Numbered from the stretch's first letter, positions 9,425 to 17,932 are shown. The stretch: 36,746 nucleotides of DNA from Acanthamoeba castellanii str. Neff (GCF_000313135.1 NW_004457346.1:1520-38265); one strand, 5' to 3'. Program-made: numbers and translations. The notes: a model not told the origin generated them from the letters alone.

Positions 9425-9912
9425 ATGTGGGAAGACGTCGAACTTGCCAAGGCGCTCAGCATTTCAGCGGCCGGCTTGCCCGACGACGACGAGTCTGAGA
9501 TTGAAAAGGCCATTTTGATTAGCCAGCTCGATGCTGCCGGGCTGCTCGATGCGCGCGAGCGCTATGCGGCAATCTTTCGTCTGGCCGAAATCGACGCCGA
9601 TGCCGCGCAAGCCTATATCCGCGGTTTGCCCTCGGACGCTAATGACGCCGCCACGACTGTTGCTGCTACTGCCACTGCTGCTGCTGCTGCTGCAGACACC
9701 CACGAGGAGATAAAAACAAAGACAGAGGCAGAAGCCGAGGCCAATGCGGGGGCCAACGCCATTTCCAGCGTATCAACCACGTCTGCAGGCGAAAACAACA
9801 ACAGCGGCGAGTCTGACAAGGAAAAGGCGGCCCTTGGCGCCGCGCCTGACATGCAAGGCCTTACGGCCGGGCAACATGGCGACACCGACTTGGATAGCGC
9901 CAACAAAGAAAC
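9425..9912 (+). pseudogene. Ubiquitin-interacting-motif protein, 5' part of a split gene
   Basis: A plus-strand frame from ATG 9425 starts MWEDVELAKALSISAAG, which fits the ubiquitin-interacting motif pattern (acidic run, then hydrophobic, Ala, Ser). EIEKAILISQLD is a possible second copy. It continues through a helical segment (DARERYAAIFRLAEIDADAA) and then an Ala/Glu/Thr-rich low-complexity tail with a GCT-type run near 9660-9700. At 9913 it runs into the direct repeat of the tyrosine-recombinase element. Forty residues further an accidental stop (TGA at 9959) follows. The piece at about 11288-11469 may be its 3' part. An in-frame extension upstream of 9425 exists but overlaps gypsy sequence. 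The function is inferred from the motif only: binding of ubiquitin or ubiquitinated proteins. Confidence 0.55.
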
Positions 9913-9954
9913 TTATCACTCGTTAGCACTCGCACCACAGCTGACGAATGGGTG
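9913..9954. repeat. 42-bp direct repeat, outer copy
   Basis: This is identical over 42 bp to 10374-10415 (TTATCACTCGTTAGCACTCG and onward to GAATGGGTG). The two starts are 461 bp apart. It lies exactly where the plus-strand coding sequence of the ubiquitin-interacting protein breaks off, so it is the likely element terminus. Confidence 0.92.
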
Positions 9955-10373
9955 TTTATGAGGTCACTATCAGAAACACCTACTGACCCTAAACACCTCT
10001 CTCCTCACTCTCACACTCTCTCTCCTCCTCCTAACTCCGTGGTTCCCGCTCCTAGGTAACCACCGTGGGCCGCTCGAGAGGCGTCCCAGAGAGCTGGCTA
10101 GCGGCGTCGCACACCGCAACACTCCTGCGCAGGAGAGCCAGCGGGCGGGCGGGCGGGAACCTCTCGCCACGCGAGAGAAGAAAAAACTTGCTGGCTCGCC
10201 AGCCAGCGTCCCCTTATAACGCCGCCCATGACACCGCTCACCAGCGGTGCACCGGCTCACGCTCGGTGGTCGCACCACCGAGCGGTCACTTCTCCTCGAG
10301 AAGCCGGCGTCACGCCGGGCGAGTGCTAACCACTCGTGATAAAGTACGTTTCTGTTTACACAGAAACTACACA
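9955..10373. repeat. Hairpin array between the direct repeats
   Basis: This 419-bp block holds no gene. From 10122 onward it consists of one short inverted repeat after another: 10122-10135 (perfect palindrome CTCCTGCGCAGGAG), 10161-10177, 10190-10207, 10232-10249, 10260-10284 (11-bp stem, 3-base loop), 10289-10303, 10305-10319, 10321-10335 and 10348-10367 (8-bp stem). Stems of 5-11 bp with loops of 1-6 bases follow each other almost without spacers. A GGGC repeat lies at 10141-10157. Confidence 0.85.
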
Positions 10374-10415
10374 TTATCACTCGTTAGCACTCGCACCACA
10401 GCTGACGAATGGGTG
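10374..10415. repeat. 42-bp direct repeat, inner copy
   Basis: A perfect copy of 9913-9954. Its start is also an imperfect inverted repeat of 10320-10342 (CGAGTGCTAAC and GTGATAA against TTATCACTCG and TTAGCACTCG), so it could pair with the neighbouring hairpin block. Confidence 0.92.
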
Positions 10416-10502
10416 CCCTAACAGAGAGCGGAAGGGGCAAGGAACGAACACAAAGGCAGGAAAAAACCACGTTCCTTGCGAAGAACACCAGGGCACCCGC
10501 CC

Positions 10503-11285
10503 TCACAGCCCCATCCTCCTCGAGACGCCCACCGTGGCAAGCTCCCGCGCGCGCAGGTACCAATCCACCGCTCCGGAGTTCCACCCACCAATGGTCATCG
10601 TCTGCTCGCGCGTCAGGCCGCCTTCCACCGCCGCCGTCGCCCCGCCGATACGCAGCGAATGCAACGTGACCAACTCCTTTCGGCCGGCCGCAGCGACCAT
10701 GCGCTGGCAGATCGAGCTGATGGCGCTGGTTGACAACGGCCATCCGCTGACGTTCGTGAACAGCAGGCCCGGCTGCCTGCCTCGCACCGCTAGCCACTGC
10801 CGGAGCAGCCGAACCGGGCACACCGCCGATCCAGTGGCGTCGACGTAGACCTCGCTGCCTCGACCGAGCTGGTCGTTCTTGGCCTTTCGAATACAGACCA
10901 CGATTCTCTTGCCCGTCACCCGAACGTCCTCAAGTCGCAAGGCCACCAGCTCCGACCCCCGCCGCATCGTCCTCAGCCCGAACGCCACCAGGCAGGCGTC
11001 GCGTCGTGCTGAGGGGATCCCGCTGCCGAACGCCCTGCCGCGCACCCACGCCTGCAGGGCCTCGACCGGGAAGGGGTCCCTCCTGTGTTTGACCGCTTTG
11101 GCGCTCCACGCTCGCTCCACACCGTCCACGACGAGCTTGACCTTGGCGCCGCCGCATGGATTGCTGAGGCCCTTCTGTGCATGGTAGAACGCGATGGCCG
11201 CCGCTGCGACTCGAACTCCGCCGCCTCGGCCTGCCAGGTCCAGCCACGCCAAGAAACGGCCGACCGTATCCTCGCCCGCCGGCAT
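10503..11285 (-). pseudogene. Tyrosine recombinase, N-terminally truncated
   Basis: The frame ends with TGA at 10503. From about 11285 it reads GEDTVGRFLAWLDLAGRG (core-binding domain start), an alpha-helical SAM-like region, and then the catalytic domain. This includes an Arg in LRTMRRGSELVALRLEDV, a Lys in IRKAKNDQ, HSLRIGGATAAVEGG (the H-x-x-R box), GGWNSGAVDWYLR with the Trp that replaces His in many family members, and the Tyr nucleophile. The catalytic set therefore looks complete. The HSLRIGGAT box followed by a GGW..Y..YLR-type end is typical of DIRS/Ngaro and Crypton recombinases, which join element circles to the chromosome. The ATG at 11330 lies in sequence that looks like plus-strand host coding DNA, so the real N-terminus was probably lost. 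Confidence 0.75.
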
Positions 11286-11287
11286 TG

Positions 11288-11469
11288 GCTTTGTGGGCTT
11301 TTTCAAGCCGACGATGGCCGAGGTGGCCAAACAGTTGCCGGCGCGGCTCTTTGATGACTTTGAGGAGATCTACGTGACAACAAACATCCTATCCGATGAC
11401 CTGGCCCATGTCACCGAGCACCATATCGTGGTCACGAGCGTCGCCGTGCGCGACAAGCATTGCCAGTGA
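11288..11469 (+). pseudogene. 3' part of a gene disrupted by the recombinase element
   Basis: The plus-strand frame reads GFVGFFKPTMAEVAKQLPAR and continues through FDDFEEIYVTT and ending VAVRDKHCQ with TGA at 11467-11469. It has balanced composition and no start of its own beyond an internal ATG at 11314. It lies directly beside the recombinase element and in the same direction as the ubiquitin-interacting frame at 9425. I infer it is the C-terminal end of that gene, separated by the insertion. I recognise no domain. It could also be a separate small gene starting at 11314. Confidence 0.45.
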
Positions 11470-11790
11470 AGAAAAGAAAATAAAAACGGCGCGCCGCTGC
11501 CATCTACCGCCAAGTATTACTCTGCCATTGATGCTTCTTTTTGTTTGCCACCGTTTGTTACTACGATTTGCGCATGAATTGTCTGCCATAACGGCTCTAT
11601 CTGACAAAACGTAAAGCGCAAGCTGTCGCCATAACGGCTATTGCGCCGCGTGCTTGACAGAGAATAGAAGCATGTATGTATTTCTTGCATCAAAGACGTG
11701 CCGACGGTTTAGCAAACTTTGCCGTCGGTAGTGCGGCCATGGGCGGCGGCGGGGATGACGTTGAACCTGCGAAACGCAATTGCGCAGCGG
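11470..11790. other. Intergenic stretch
   Basis: No convincing gene is visible. A 12-bp direct repeat GCCATAACGGCT occurs at 11585-11596 and 11628-11639 (43-bp period). The stretch lies between the broken plus-strand gene and the minus-strand frames of the island. Confidence 0.6.
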
Positions 11791-12358
11791 CTATGGGTAT
11801 GCGCTGTCCTCCTTTGCGGCCGCCATTAGGGCTAATGACGCTGTGGGGGCACAGTGGGGACGTAAATGTGGGGCAAAGCATGCGCCCCCACAAACTGACT
11901 TGCTCGTTCTTGGAGGTAAATAAGAACGGCAGCAGAGGCAGCAGCAGCGGCAGACGTTGGCTCTGGGGTTGTCTCCATCTTCATCGTCGCGTCGCAATAT
12001 TGTCGTGATATTGACCACGGCATCGCGTGCAGAATTAACCGAACTGGGATAAGGTGCGCCTCGCGAGTAGACTTCAATGTCCCAACAATAGCGACGCTTT
12101 GCGAGCAGAAAAGTCTCGTCGAGCAGGCCCATTGGCACCATTATTTTCGTCTGTCAAATGGTCTTTGCTGTCGTCAGCATCGAAAGAAGAGCAACCCTTC
12201 CAGAGCAGCTCGGCCTCGTCGGAATCGTACTCGTGCCAAAGTGCCCTGGCCTCATCGGAACCGTGATCGTCTAGAGGCGGTGCAGCAGCCTCATCGCGCT
12301 CAGGCGCTGGGACCAACGGCGTCTGATCGTCGACAAATGCGGGCGATGTTGTTTGCAT
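11791..12358 (-). other. Two overlapping short frames, possible frameshifted small gene
   Basis: A minus-strand frame from ATG 12358 to TGA 12074 encodes 94 residues, strongly acidic (DDHGSDEARALWHEYDSDEAE). A second frame (12141 to 11791) takes over in another phase with LLDETFLLAKRRYCWDIEVY followed by a Cys-rich tail (CRCCCLCC). Either the first frame is a complete small acidic protein, or one gene has been broken by a frameshift near 12100-12140. I recognise neither product. The Cys-rich tail may be translated non-coding sequence. Confidence 0.3.
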
Positions 12359-12658
12359 GCGAGAACGATGATGCTATAACCGAAAACGACAGGCCGCTTG
12401 TTGGCAGAGGCTAACAGATACACAGAGGCACGCACCCCGAGCAGCAAGAACGGGGTGCGGGGCGTGATAATTTACTTTTTTCATTATAAATATATAAAAC
12501 TATGGGCATACGGCAAACAGCATTTGTGCCGCGCCCGCGCTGACCGCGGCAGCCTTGTGTGATGCCCTGGCCAGTACACCCAAGCGTTTTTTTTCTTTGC
12601 GACACAGGTGGCATGGCCCCACCGCGGCAGGCATCCGCCTTTGTTCAGACTGGCCGTT
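12359..12658. other. Intergenic stretch with AT-rich core
   Basis: No gene is supported. It contains a GC hairpin at 12431-12459 followed by an AT-rich run (TTTACTTTTTTCATTATAAA, then TATATAAAAC) near 12470-12500, which could serve as a promoter or 3' signal for flanking frames. Confidence 0.6.
12431..12459. terminator. GC-rich hairpin, possible transcript-end signal
   Basis: CGCACCCCG (12431-12439) pairs perfectly with CGGGGTGCG (12451-12459) over an 11-base loop. It lies between the minus-strand frames at 12659-13471 and 11791-12358, so it is downstream of the former. Hairpins at transcript ends are known for several large DNA viruses of amoebae. That role here is inference. Confidence 0.4.
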
Positions 12659-13471
12659 TTATTCCTGACCTTGCCGGGTCATGGCCCAAGTTTGCCTGTC
12701 CAAAGGCGCCAACAACAGACTTATCGCCGCACCCCGTTCGCCGTTGCACTCGTATAGCGCCAGCTGAGCCATAGCGCGGTCGCACTGTGCTGCTTCTAGG
12801 ACGTAGCCGGCATCTCCTTTGACCAGACGTTTTGCAACCAAACGTGGTGTATGGGGCTCGCTGGCTCCTATGGCTGCACTCGACGCCAGCAGCGTTGAAG
12901 TGGTTGCGGCTGCTGCTGCTGTCGCTTTCGGCAAGAGGCATTGCCCGCACGCGCAACCGCGCTGGCTCGCCAATGTCTGACCTTGCAGGCCGGCTGCTAA
13001 AGGCGACGGCCCAACAAGCGGGCAAATGCGGTAGCACTTGGCCATCAGTGCCGCAAATTGGGCAATACGCACCTCCAAGATATTGAGACTACTCTCTTGG
13101 CCGCCATCTTGCGCCGCTGCCGGGCGCGATGGTGAACTATTGCGGCGAGTCGTGCACGTCTTATCGCGGCCGCGCAGGGCATGGGCCGCAAGGCGCACAT
13201 AGCGATCGCAGTGGCGGTCGGGCAGCCCGGCACAATGGTCCATGATCGAAATTAGCTTGGCAAACTCTCGCGGCGGGATGGGGCGACATCGCAAAACGCA
13301 TCTTAGGCGAGACGCCAACCTGCCAGTTCGACAATAGGGAATGGCCGCTGTGCGTTCGGCTGTTGAAATAAGTGGGTACGTTTGCGGCTTGGGATGGCGC
13401 ATCCCAAACGTGGTATACAGCGCTCGATCTTGCGGCGTATGATCCACAGAGCGACCGCTATGTCTCTTCAT
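12659..13471 (-). CDS. Hypothetical protein with UBA-like C-terminus (270 aa)
   Basis: An intronless frame from ATG 13471 to TGA 12659. The N-terminal half is basic (KRHSGRSVDH, CVLRCRPIPPREFAKLISIM), a helical stretch follows (VRLAAHALRG), and the middle is Ala/Ser-rich. Residues about 219-256 (VLEAAQCDRAMAQLALYECN, then GERGAAISLLL) follow the pattern of a UBA-type three-helix fold, with an asparagine-glycine turn before the last helix. This suggests binding of ubiquitin or a related protein, but the match is by eye and weak. It lies next to a RING protein in the same orientation with a 147-bp spacer that contains a CTG-type microsatellite. The rest is not recognised. The lack of introns sets it apart from the genes beyond 20.4 kb. 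Confidence 0.5.
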   Translation of the reverse strand: MKRHSGRSVDHTPQDRALYTTFGMRHPKPQTYPLISTAERTAAIPYCRTGRLASRLRCVLRCRPIPPREFAKLISIMDHCAGLPDRHCDRYVRLAAHALRGRDKTCTTRRNSSPSRPAAAQDGGQESSLNILEVRIAQFAALMAKCYRICPLVGPSPLAAGLQGQTLASQRGCACGQCLLPKATAAAAATTSTLLASSAAIGASEPHTPRLVAKRLVKGDAGYVLEAAQCDRAMAQLALYECNGERGAAISLLLAPLDRQTWAMTRQGQE

Positions 13472-13524
13472 CTCGCGTCCTATTGACCTGAATGGGCTTT
13501 TTAACTGGCGGACCTGTACCGCTT

Positions 13525-13572
13525 CTTGTTGCTATTGCCGCTGCTGCTGCTGTTGCTGCTGCTGCTGCTATT
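13525..13572. repeat. (GCT)n-type microsatellite
   Basis: A run of GCT/GTT triplets in the spacer between the UBA-like and RING frames. It is not part of either frame. Confidence 0.85.
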
Positions 13573-13618
13573 ATCCCCACTGCAATAGTTTATGCGAAAA
13601 AGACAAATGCCGCATGTC

Positions 13619-15463
13619 CTACAGCTCGCAGAGTATCTCCGTGATAGAAAGGGCCATCATTCTCGCGGGAATGGTTTGTGGGCTGAGAAAGGCGCGCTGG
13701 AGGCCCGGATCTTCTGCCTGTCCCGCCGGTCCGCGGTTGCCCAACGGAAAGGAAACTAGACCCTTGGAGCCATGCCGCTGCCGAGGCCTGTAGCTCCGCT
13801 GGTTGCCATCGTTGTTGTCTTGTGTCGTGAAAACAAACGTGTCACTGTCGTCGCCGCCAGCCAGACGCTCGCTTGCAAGCGCGGTTTGAAAGTCGGTGCG
13901 GTGCAGCGTTTGAGTAGAATGCAATGTCGAGCGTGGCAGTGCTATCTCTCTGCTTTGTTCGAGCGCCGAGGGCCGAATACGCGGCAGTAATCGCCTTGGC
14001 GCAAGCTGCGCAATCCCGGCATCTTGCACGCGAGGGGCAGCCGCGCTATTTGGCGTTCCTCCTGGTGATCTCGGTTCGGCCTGTTGAGCATGGTGCACCT
14101 CGACGTCGGAAGGGCGGCCGTCTAAAACAATCGTCGGCGTTGCGTTTAAATTCTCTGCGCGTGAGATAGGCACGTTTCTTGTGGTACGAGCGCGAGCTTG
14201 GCCAGAGTTTGGCTCGGCGTCACAACTTGCCACAGAGCAAACTGGAATGGTATCTGGAACGGCCTCGGTCGGCCGCATGCGTCCGTTCCACAAAGGGCGC
14301 AAGGCCCAAGCAGCTTCAATGTTGACACGACAGAGCGGACACCGAACACTATTTCGGCTCTTTTGTCGGTCGAGCAGGCTTTGCCAGTCGTCTTGGCATA
14401 GGCACGCGTGGCCACACGGTTCGAGCACCAGCGCCGGCGCGTCGACCAAGCACACCGAGCATGTTGGCAGCATTGCATCGCGTCCCGGTTCGGCCAGCGC
14501 GTTGGCATGTTGTGCGAGCTCATGCACCGTGCGAACAAAAGGCCTAAGCCTTATCGCGCCGGTCCGACCCGGCGACGGTTCTGCTTTGGAACGAATAGTG
14601 CCCGAGTTGATGCTACCGTCACGGTCTTTATCGCGCCTGTCCGCACACGATACAGCGACGGCCAAGGCATTGATCGCGAGCGACACGGCCATGTCATCCG
14701 TGGCTGCGTCATCGGCACAGCAGATGCGCTCCGCGGCTAGCGCTGAGAGCTGATCGTCGTCGCCCCATGCCGCAAGCCAAAGCAGCAAGCGCAGCGCGGC
14801 GCCGTCACACAGTTTGCCCCCGTTGTGCGTTTGCAATTGGCCGGGCGCATTTGCGGCCACACACCGGGCGGCATCAGCGATGGTGTTGTTTGCGCCAAGC
14901 GCAGGCAAGCCGCTTCTATTGCGGCGACGGCGGCCGGTTCGGTTTTGCCCGGTACTCGCTTGGCCGAGGCTGAAAACGTTTGGTTTGGCCGTGATGGAAA
15001 GGCGAACGAGGCGAACACGATCGAGGTCGACTGCGCCGTCCAAACCCCGCGCAAAGGTCGGCCAAGCCGTGCCATCGGTGATTCGCAACCAACGCGCCAG
15101 CGACATATCCTGGGCGTTCAACACCAGCGGGCTGTCGATATAGCGCGCTGTCGTCGGCAAAGTTGGCAAACATTGGGCGGGCCGTCGCAGCAAGACGTAG
15201 GCGTGCAAGTCGCAAGCACCACTGCCGCCATCCATGCAGTTGCCAAGGACCGAGCAGAGCACCTCCCGAGCAGGCCAACGTGGGCGCCTAGCTGAACAGC
15301 CATGAGCGCATAAAGACCGCCTTCCTAGACGGCCCAACTCCAAAGCTGGCGCGCACTGCTCCTCAATGAGGAGCGTATTGCCAGTCTTTGTTATTATGGC
15401 CTCGCAAAGCGCGGTCGGGCGACTGTGTTGGCGGCTTGTATGGCGGAGGGTTGGTTGTGACAT
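13619..15463 (-). CDS. RING-finger protein, probable E3 ubiquitin ligase (614 aa)
   Basis: An intronless frame ending TAG at 13619. I chose ATG 15463 (MSQPTLRH), which follows an A/T-rich leader; the frame is open further upstream to about 15616, so 51 more residues with non-ATG or later ATG starts are possible. Residues 335-378 form a C3HC4 RING: CSVC, then PCGHACLC, then CPLC, with the spacing of a cross-brace zinc finger. RING domains recruit E2 enzymes, so ubiquitin ligase activity is the expected role. Before the RING is a Leu/Ala-rich helical segment (ALRLLLWLAAWGDD, SLAINALAVAVS) and an N-terminal 200 residues I do not recognise. The C-terminal 230 residues are Arg/Ser/Pro-rich and probably disordered. 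Giant viruses of amoebae carry many such RING genes. Host origin is equally possible. Confidence 0.65.
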   Translation of the reverse strand: MSQPTLRHTSRQHSRPTALCEAIITKTGNTLLIEEQCAPALELGRLGRRSLCAHGCSARRPRWPAREVLCSVLGNCMDGGSGACDLHAYVLLRRPAQCLPTLPTTARYIDSPLVLNAQDMSLARWLRITDGTAWPTFARGLDGAVDLDRVRLVRLSITAKPNVFSLGQASTGQNRTGRRRRNRSGLPALGANNTIADAARCVAANAPGQLQTHNGGKLCDGAALRLLLWLAAWGDDDQLSALAAERICCADDAATDDMAVSLAINALAVAVSCADRRDKDRDGSINSGTIRSKAEPSPGRTGAIRLRPFVRTVHELAQHANALAEPGRDAMLPTCSVCLVDAPALVLEPCGHACLCQDDWQSLLDRQKSRNSVRCPLCRVNIEAAWALRPLWNGRMRPTEAVPDTIPVCSVASCDAEPNSGQARARTTRNVPISRAENLNATPTIVLDGRPSDVEVHHAQQAEPRSPGGTPNSAAAPRVQDAGIAQLAPRRLLPRIRPSALEQSREIALPRSTLHSTQTLHRTDFQTALASERLAGGDDSDTFVFTTQDNNDGNQRSYRPRQRHGSKGLVSFPLGNRGPAGQAEDPGLQRAFLSPQTIPARMMALSITEILCEL

Positions 15464-15875
15464 TGTGCAATGAGAGCAGAGGAAATAAAGTTGGTTAAAG
15501 GTTTGCGACAAAGAAAAGCAGGCTGAGCTGCAAGAACATTTTATGTTGGCATTGCGCCGAGTGGGGACGACTTTGGCAGGCATTCCCATTTCGTTCGGGA
15601 CCAAAACAGCCGACAAGACATGCGATCGGTGATACTTGGCACGCAGGCCCGACTCATGGGGGACTGACGGTCAGTAAGTGCCGTTCTGTTCCTTGCTCGC
15701 GTCGGCGTGACTGTGATAGCGATCCAACCGCTCGGCGGTCTGACACTCTTTGAACATGTCGATGGCTTGGACTTGTGCGCCGGCAAAGCGTTGGGCATTA
15801 TTGGCAAACAAGGGACGCTAATTGGGTCGGTTTTTGTTTGATGGTGGCCTCCTTATCACAAAATTAAATAGGCAG
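15464..15875. other. Intergenic stretch upstream of the RING frame
   Basis: About 410 bp. A minus-strand frame at 15541-15807 is open but of Arg/Ser/Thr-rich shadow-like composition, and I do not call it. The minus-strand bases just before 15463 are A/T-rich (AAAGTTGG and TTTATTTCC near 15485-15495) and may form the promoter. Confidence 0.55.
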
Positions 15876-17012
15876 CTATTCGACGCAGGCAGTTGGTACT
15901 GCGGCTGTGTTGTCAGCGCCCTCCAACAGCGGCGCAAAGAACGAATCGCCCAGGTCGACCGCCAAGCCGGCCTGTCTATCAATCAGGGGCGCCAAGTAGA
16001 ATTGAGCGCCAAAAAAGGCGACAAAGCTCGGCAGCGCGAGGCGGCCTTGGCTCCATACCGCGCCCCTTTGTCCGGCCAACACGTTGAGCTCGACCGTTTT
16101 GTCCATGTAGCTGTTCACTGCCTGAAGCGCCTCGGCCTGGCCGGCTGCATCAATACAGGCGCTGTCAGGCGCACCGCTCCGGTACCATCCACGAAGATTG
16201 CGGTCCGTCGCAGCATCCAGAAAGGGCGTCAAGTAGTTGAAATCGTTGCAGCCAAACACGAGGAGCGCATTCTGCGGCAGCGGCGACGGCAGCCTTGCTT
16301 GCCCTATCACTCGATGGCCGATCATGACGGCAGAGGCCGCAAAACGATTGCCCATTTCCGCCAGCGTATCGCGGCAGTTGTGTGCTCGGGTGATGGCCAG
16401 GTAGTGGCTCCAAGATTCGGTCTTGAGGAATGCATCGATGGGGCCTTGCAGCGCCGTTGTGCGCGTTTGATGAAACTGCTCGGTTGCAGGGGACGCCACA
16501 TCGCACACAAGCCACAGACGCCACGCGTCGAGCAGCCCCGCCACGCCCAATGCGGGTTCGAGGGCGGCGGTAATGCGGTCGACGATGGCTACACTGCTTG
16601 ATGCAGGAAATGCCGGGTGAGGTATCTCGGCTGACTCTAGCTCACGCCATATCTGAGGACGACGCCGGCCTATGACGTATGCGGCAAAGCCTTCCAAAAG
16701 GCAAAGTGCGACGGCGTCGCGCACTTGGTGGGGTTGGCCCCGCGTTAGGCGCACGGCACACCGAAACAGGTGGGTGTTGGGCGCAACCGACGCGTCCTTT
16801 GCCCCGCTGTCCTCGCCGACGCGCAGGGGCATGTCGCGGACAAGGGGCAGCAGTGCTCCTTCCAGAATCGTTGCCTGAGCGCGGTTTGTGGACCCTATCG
16901 CGAGTGCAGTATGCGGATGGCAAACAATGAGGCGGGCGGTGACCTGCTGTTGGAGCTCAAGAGGCAAGCTGTGCTCGTAGTGGGCGCGCTCGGTGTCGTG
17001 GCCGCGCTGCAT
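15876..17012 (-). CDS. Hypothetical protein (378 aa), unrecognised
   Basis: An intronless frame from ATG 17012 to TAG 15876 with the balanced composition of a real globular protein. It opens with LPLELQQQVTARLIVCHPH, which faintly recalls the start of an F-box (LP-E-L-x-x-x-x-x-x-L), though the rest of an F-box is not clear. The middle contains helical segments (FRCAVRLTRG, VRDAVALCLLEGFAAYVIG, AALEPALGVAGLLDAWRLWL). The C-terminal third has aromatic patches (WYRSGAPDSAC, FFGAQFYLAPLID). No signal peptide or membrane span is visible. It lies in tandem with the RING frame and in the same direction. Function unknown. Confidence 0.6.
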   Translation of the reverse strand: MQRGHDTERAHYEHSLPLELQQQVTARLIVCHPHTALAIGSTNRAQATILEGALLPLVRDMPLRVGEDSGAKDASVAPNTHLFRCAVRLTRGQPHQVRDAVALCLLEGFAAYVIGRRRPQIWRELESAEIPHPAFPASSSVAIVDRITAALEPALGVAGLLDAWRLWLVCDVASPATEQFHQTRTTALQGPIDAFLKTESWSHYLAITRAHNCRDTLAEMGNRFAASAVMIGHRVIGQARLPSPLPQNALLVFGCNDFNYLTPFLDAATDRNLRGWYRSGAPDSACIDAAGQAEALQAVNSYMDKTVELNVLAGQRGAVWSQGRLALPSFVAFFGAQFYLAPLIDRQAGLAVDLGDSFFAPLLEGADNTAAVPTACVE

Positions 17013-17560
17013 GGCCTGCGGGTGCTGGGCGTTGCCGTCGTTTTTATTGTTGTTGTTGCTGTTGCTGTTGTTGTCGTGGTTGAGTCGCGTTGCGCAACAG
17101 GCCTGGCGGCTGCGAGTCCTCGTTGTTCAGAAACAGTCTTTTATAAATATAATTATTAAAATATTGTAATTTGTTCTTGTGGCTATCATAGTGAAGGCAG
17201 ACAGCGGGCAAACTGCACGCAATGCCCCGGTCCAGCTGTACGGCCAGCTCGCAGCGCAATCGCTGGACCAAGCTTTTGTTGCTGTTGAGAGGCGGCCTTG
17301 GCTTGCCCTGCTGCTGCTACAGATTTGATGCGTCATGGGGCGCAGCGCTCTAATGGGGGCGATGCCTTTGCCCGATGTGTTGGCGGCGTTCTTTCTTTTT
17401 AAGCCGACCTCTATCTCTCTCTCTCTCTCTTTCTCTTTATGCCGGCTCGTTCGCTGGCCCATGTAGATATCGCTGGCACAGATGTGCAAGTTTATTCACA
17501 ATCACAAGTAGCAGTATCAGAAGCAACAGAGCAACAAGCTTTTGGTGCCCATGATTACTT
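17013..17560. other. Intergenic stretch with microsatellites
   Basis: No gene is supported. It holds a (GTT/GCT)n run at about 17040-17078, an AT-rich block TATAAATATAATTATTAAAA at about 17142-17161 and a (CT)n run at about 17410-17435. On the minus strand an AATAAA (bases 17493-17498) lies about 65 bases beyond the stop of the 17561 frame and could be its poly(A) signal. Confidence 0.6.
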
Positions 17561-17932
17561 TCACGGGTCGTCGCACACGGGGCCATACCAGTCCTTGAGG
17601 TCGGTGTACAGACCTACCAACGTGTCGACCCATGCCAGCTTGTTTTCGCGCGAGGTGTCAGACTCGCATATCACCGCCGAATAGGCGCGAAGCTTGGCTA
17701 TGTATGCCTCTAGCGCACGGCCGATGGCCTCGTTCGTGACGTCTTGGTCCCCGCTTGCCGGTGGGTGGTTGTCGTCCTGCGTGGCCATTTGCTCCAGGAG
17801 ATCTTGTGACGGCAGCACCTGCTGCTGCTGCTTATCCTGCGTGACTGCGCCAGCGTCGGCATCCGGCGTAAAGCCGGCGTCCTCTCGCTTGCGCTTGCTG
17901 GGTCTGTCAGCCGTGTTGTCGTTGTTCTCCAT
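17561..17932 (-). CDS. Small hypothetical protein (123 aa), acidic with basic patch
   Basis: ATG 17932 to TGA 17561, intronless. The N-terminus has a short basic stretch (RPSKRKRED) that could be a nuclear localisation signal, then a Gln-run (DKQQQQ) and an acidic, disordered-looking segment. The C-terminal 60 residues look like a helical domain (ALEAYIAKLRAYSAVI, LAWVDTLVGLYTDLKDWY). I do not recognise the family. An AATAAA follows on the coding strand. It sits between two longer unexplained frames in the same direction. Confidence 0.5.
   Translation of the reverse strand: MENNDNTADRPSKRKREDAGFTPDADAGAVTQDKQQQQVLPSQDLLEQMATQDDNHPPASGDQDVTNEAIGRALEAYIAKLRAYSAVICESDTSRENKLAWVDTLVGLYTDLKDWYGPVCDDP

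Larger units (their letters stand above)
9913..11285 (-). mobile_element. Tyrosine-recombinase retroelement remnant (DIRS/Ngaro-like), truncated
   Basis: The remnant carries a minus-strand tyrosine recombinase frame followed (in that orientation) by repeat, hairpin-rich unique block, repeat. The layout resembles the B1-A2-B2 3' end of Ngaro/PAT-type elements. No reverse transcriptase, RNase H or gag is present, and the left inner repeat partner A1 is missing, so the 5' part appears lost. A Crypton-like DNA element is an alternative. The right border is estimated at about 11270-11290 from where recombinase-like sequence gives way to plus-strand coding sequence. Confidence 0.6.

Noticed and set aside
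10122..10367. CRISPR-like array
   Set aside because: The hairpins have different sequences and irregular spacing, with no repeated unit and no spacers of constant length; the DNA is eukaryotic.
10065..10848. Plus-strand open frames across the hairpin block and the recombinase
   Set aside because: Their composition is Arg/Ser/Pro-rich and they oppose the clear recombinase frame.
13772..15295. Several plus-strand frames opposite the RING gene
   Set aside because: The minus strand holds a zinc-finger motif with correct Cys/His spacing; the plus frames are high-GC shadows.
15541..15807. An 88-codon minus-strand frame upstream of the RING gene
   Set aside because: Its composition is Ser/Thr/Arg-rich, it overlaps another open frame and has no recognisable feature.
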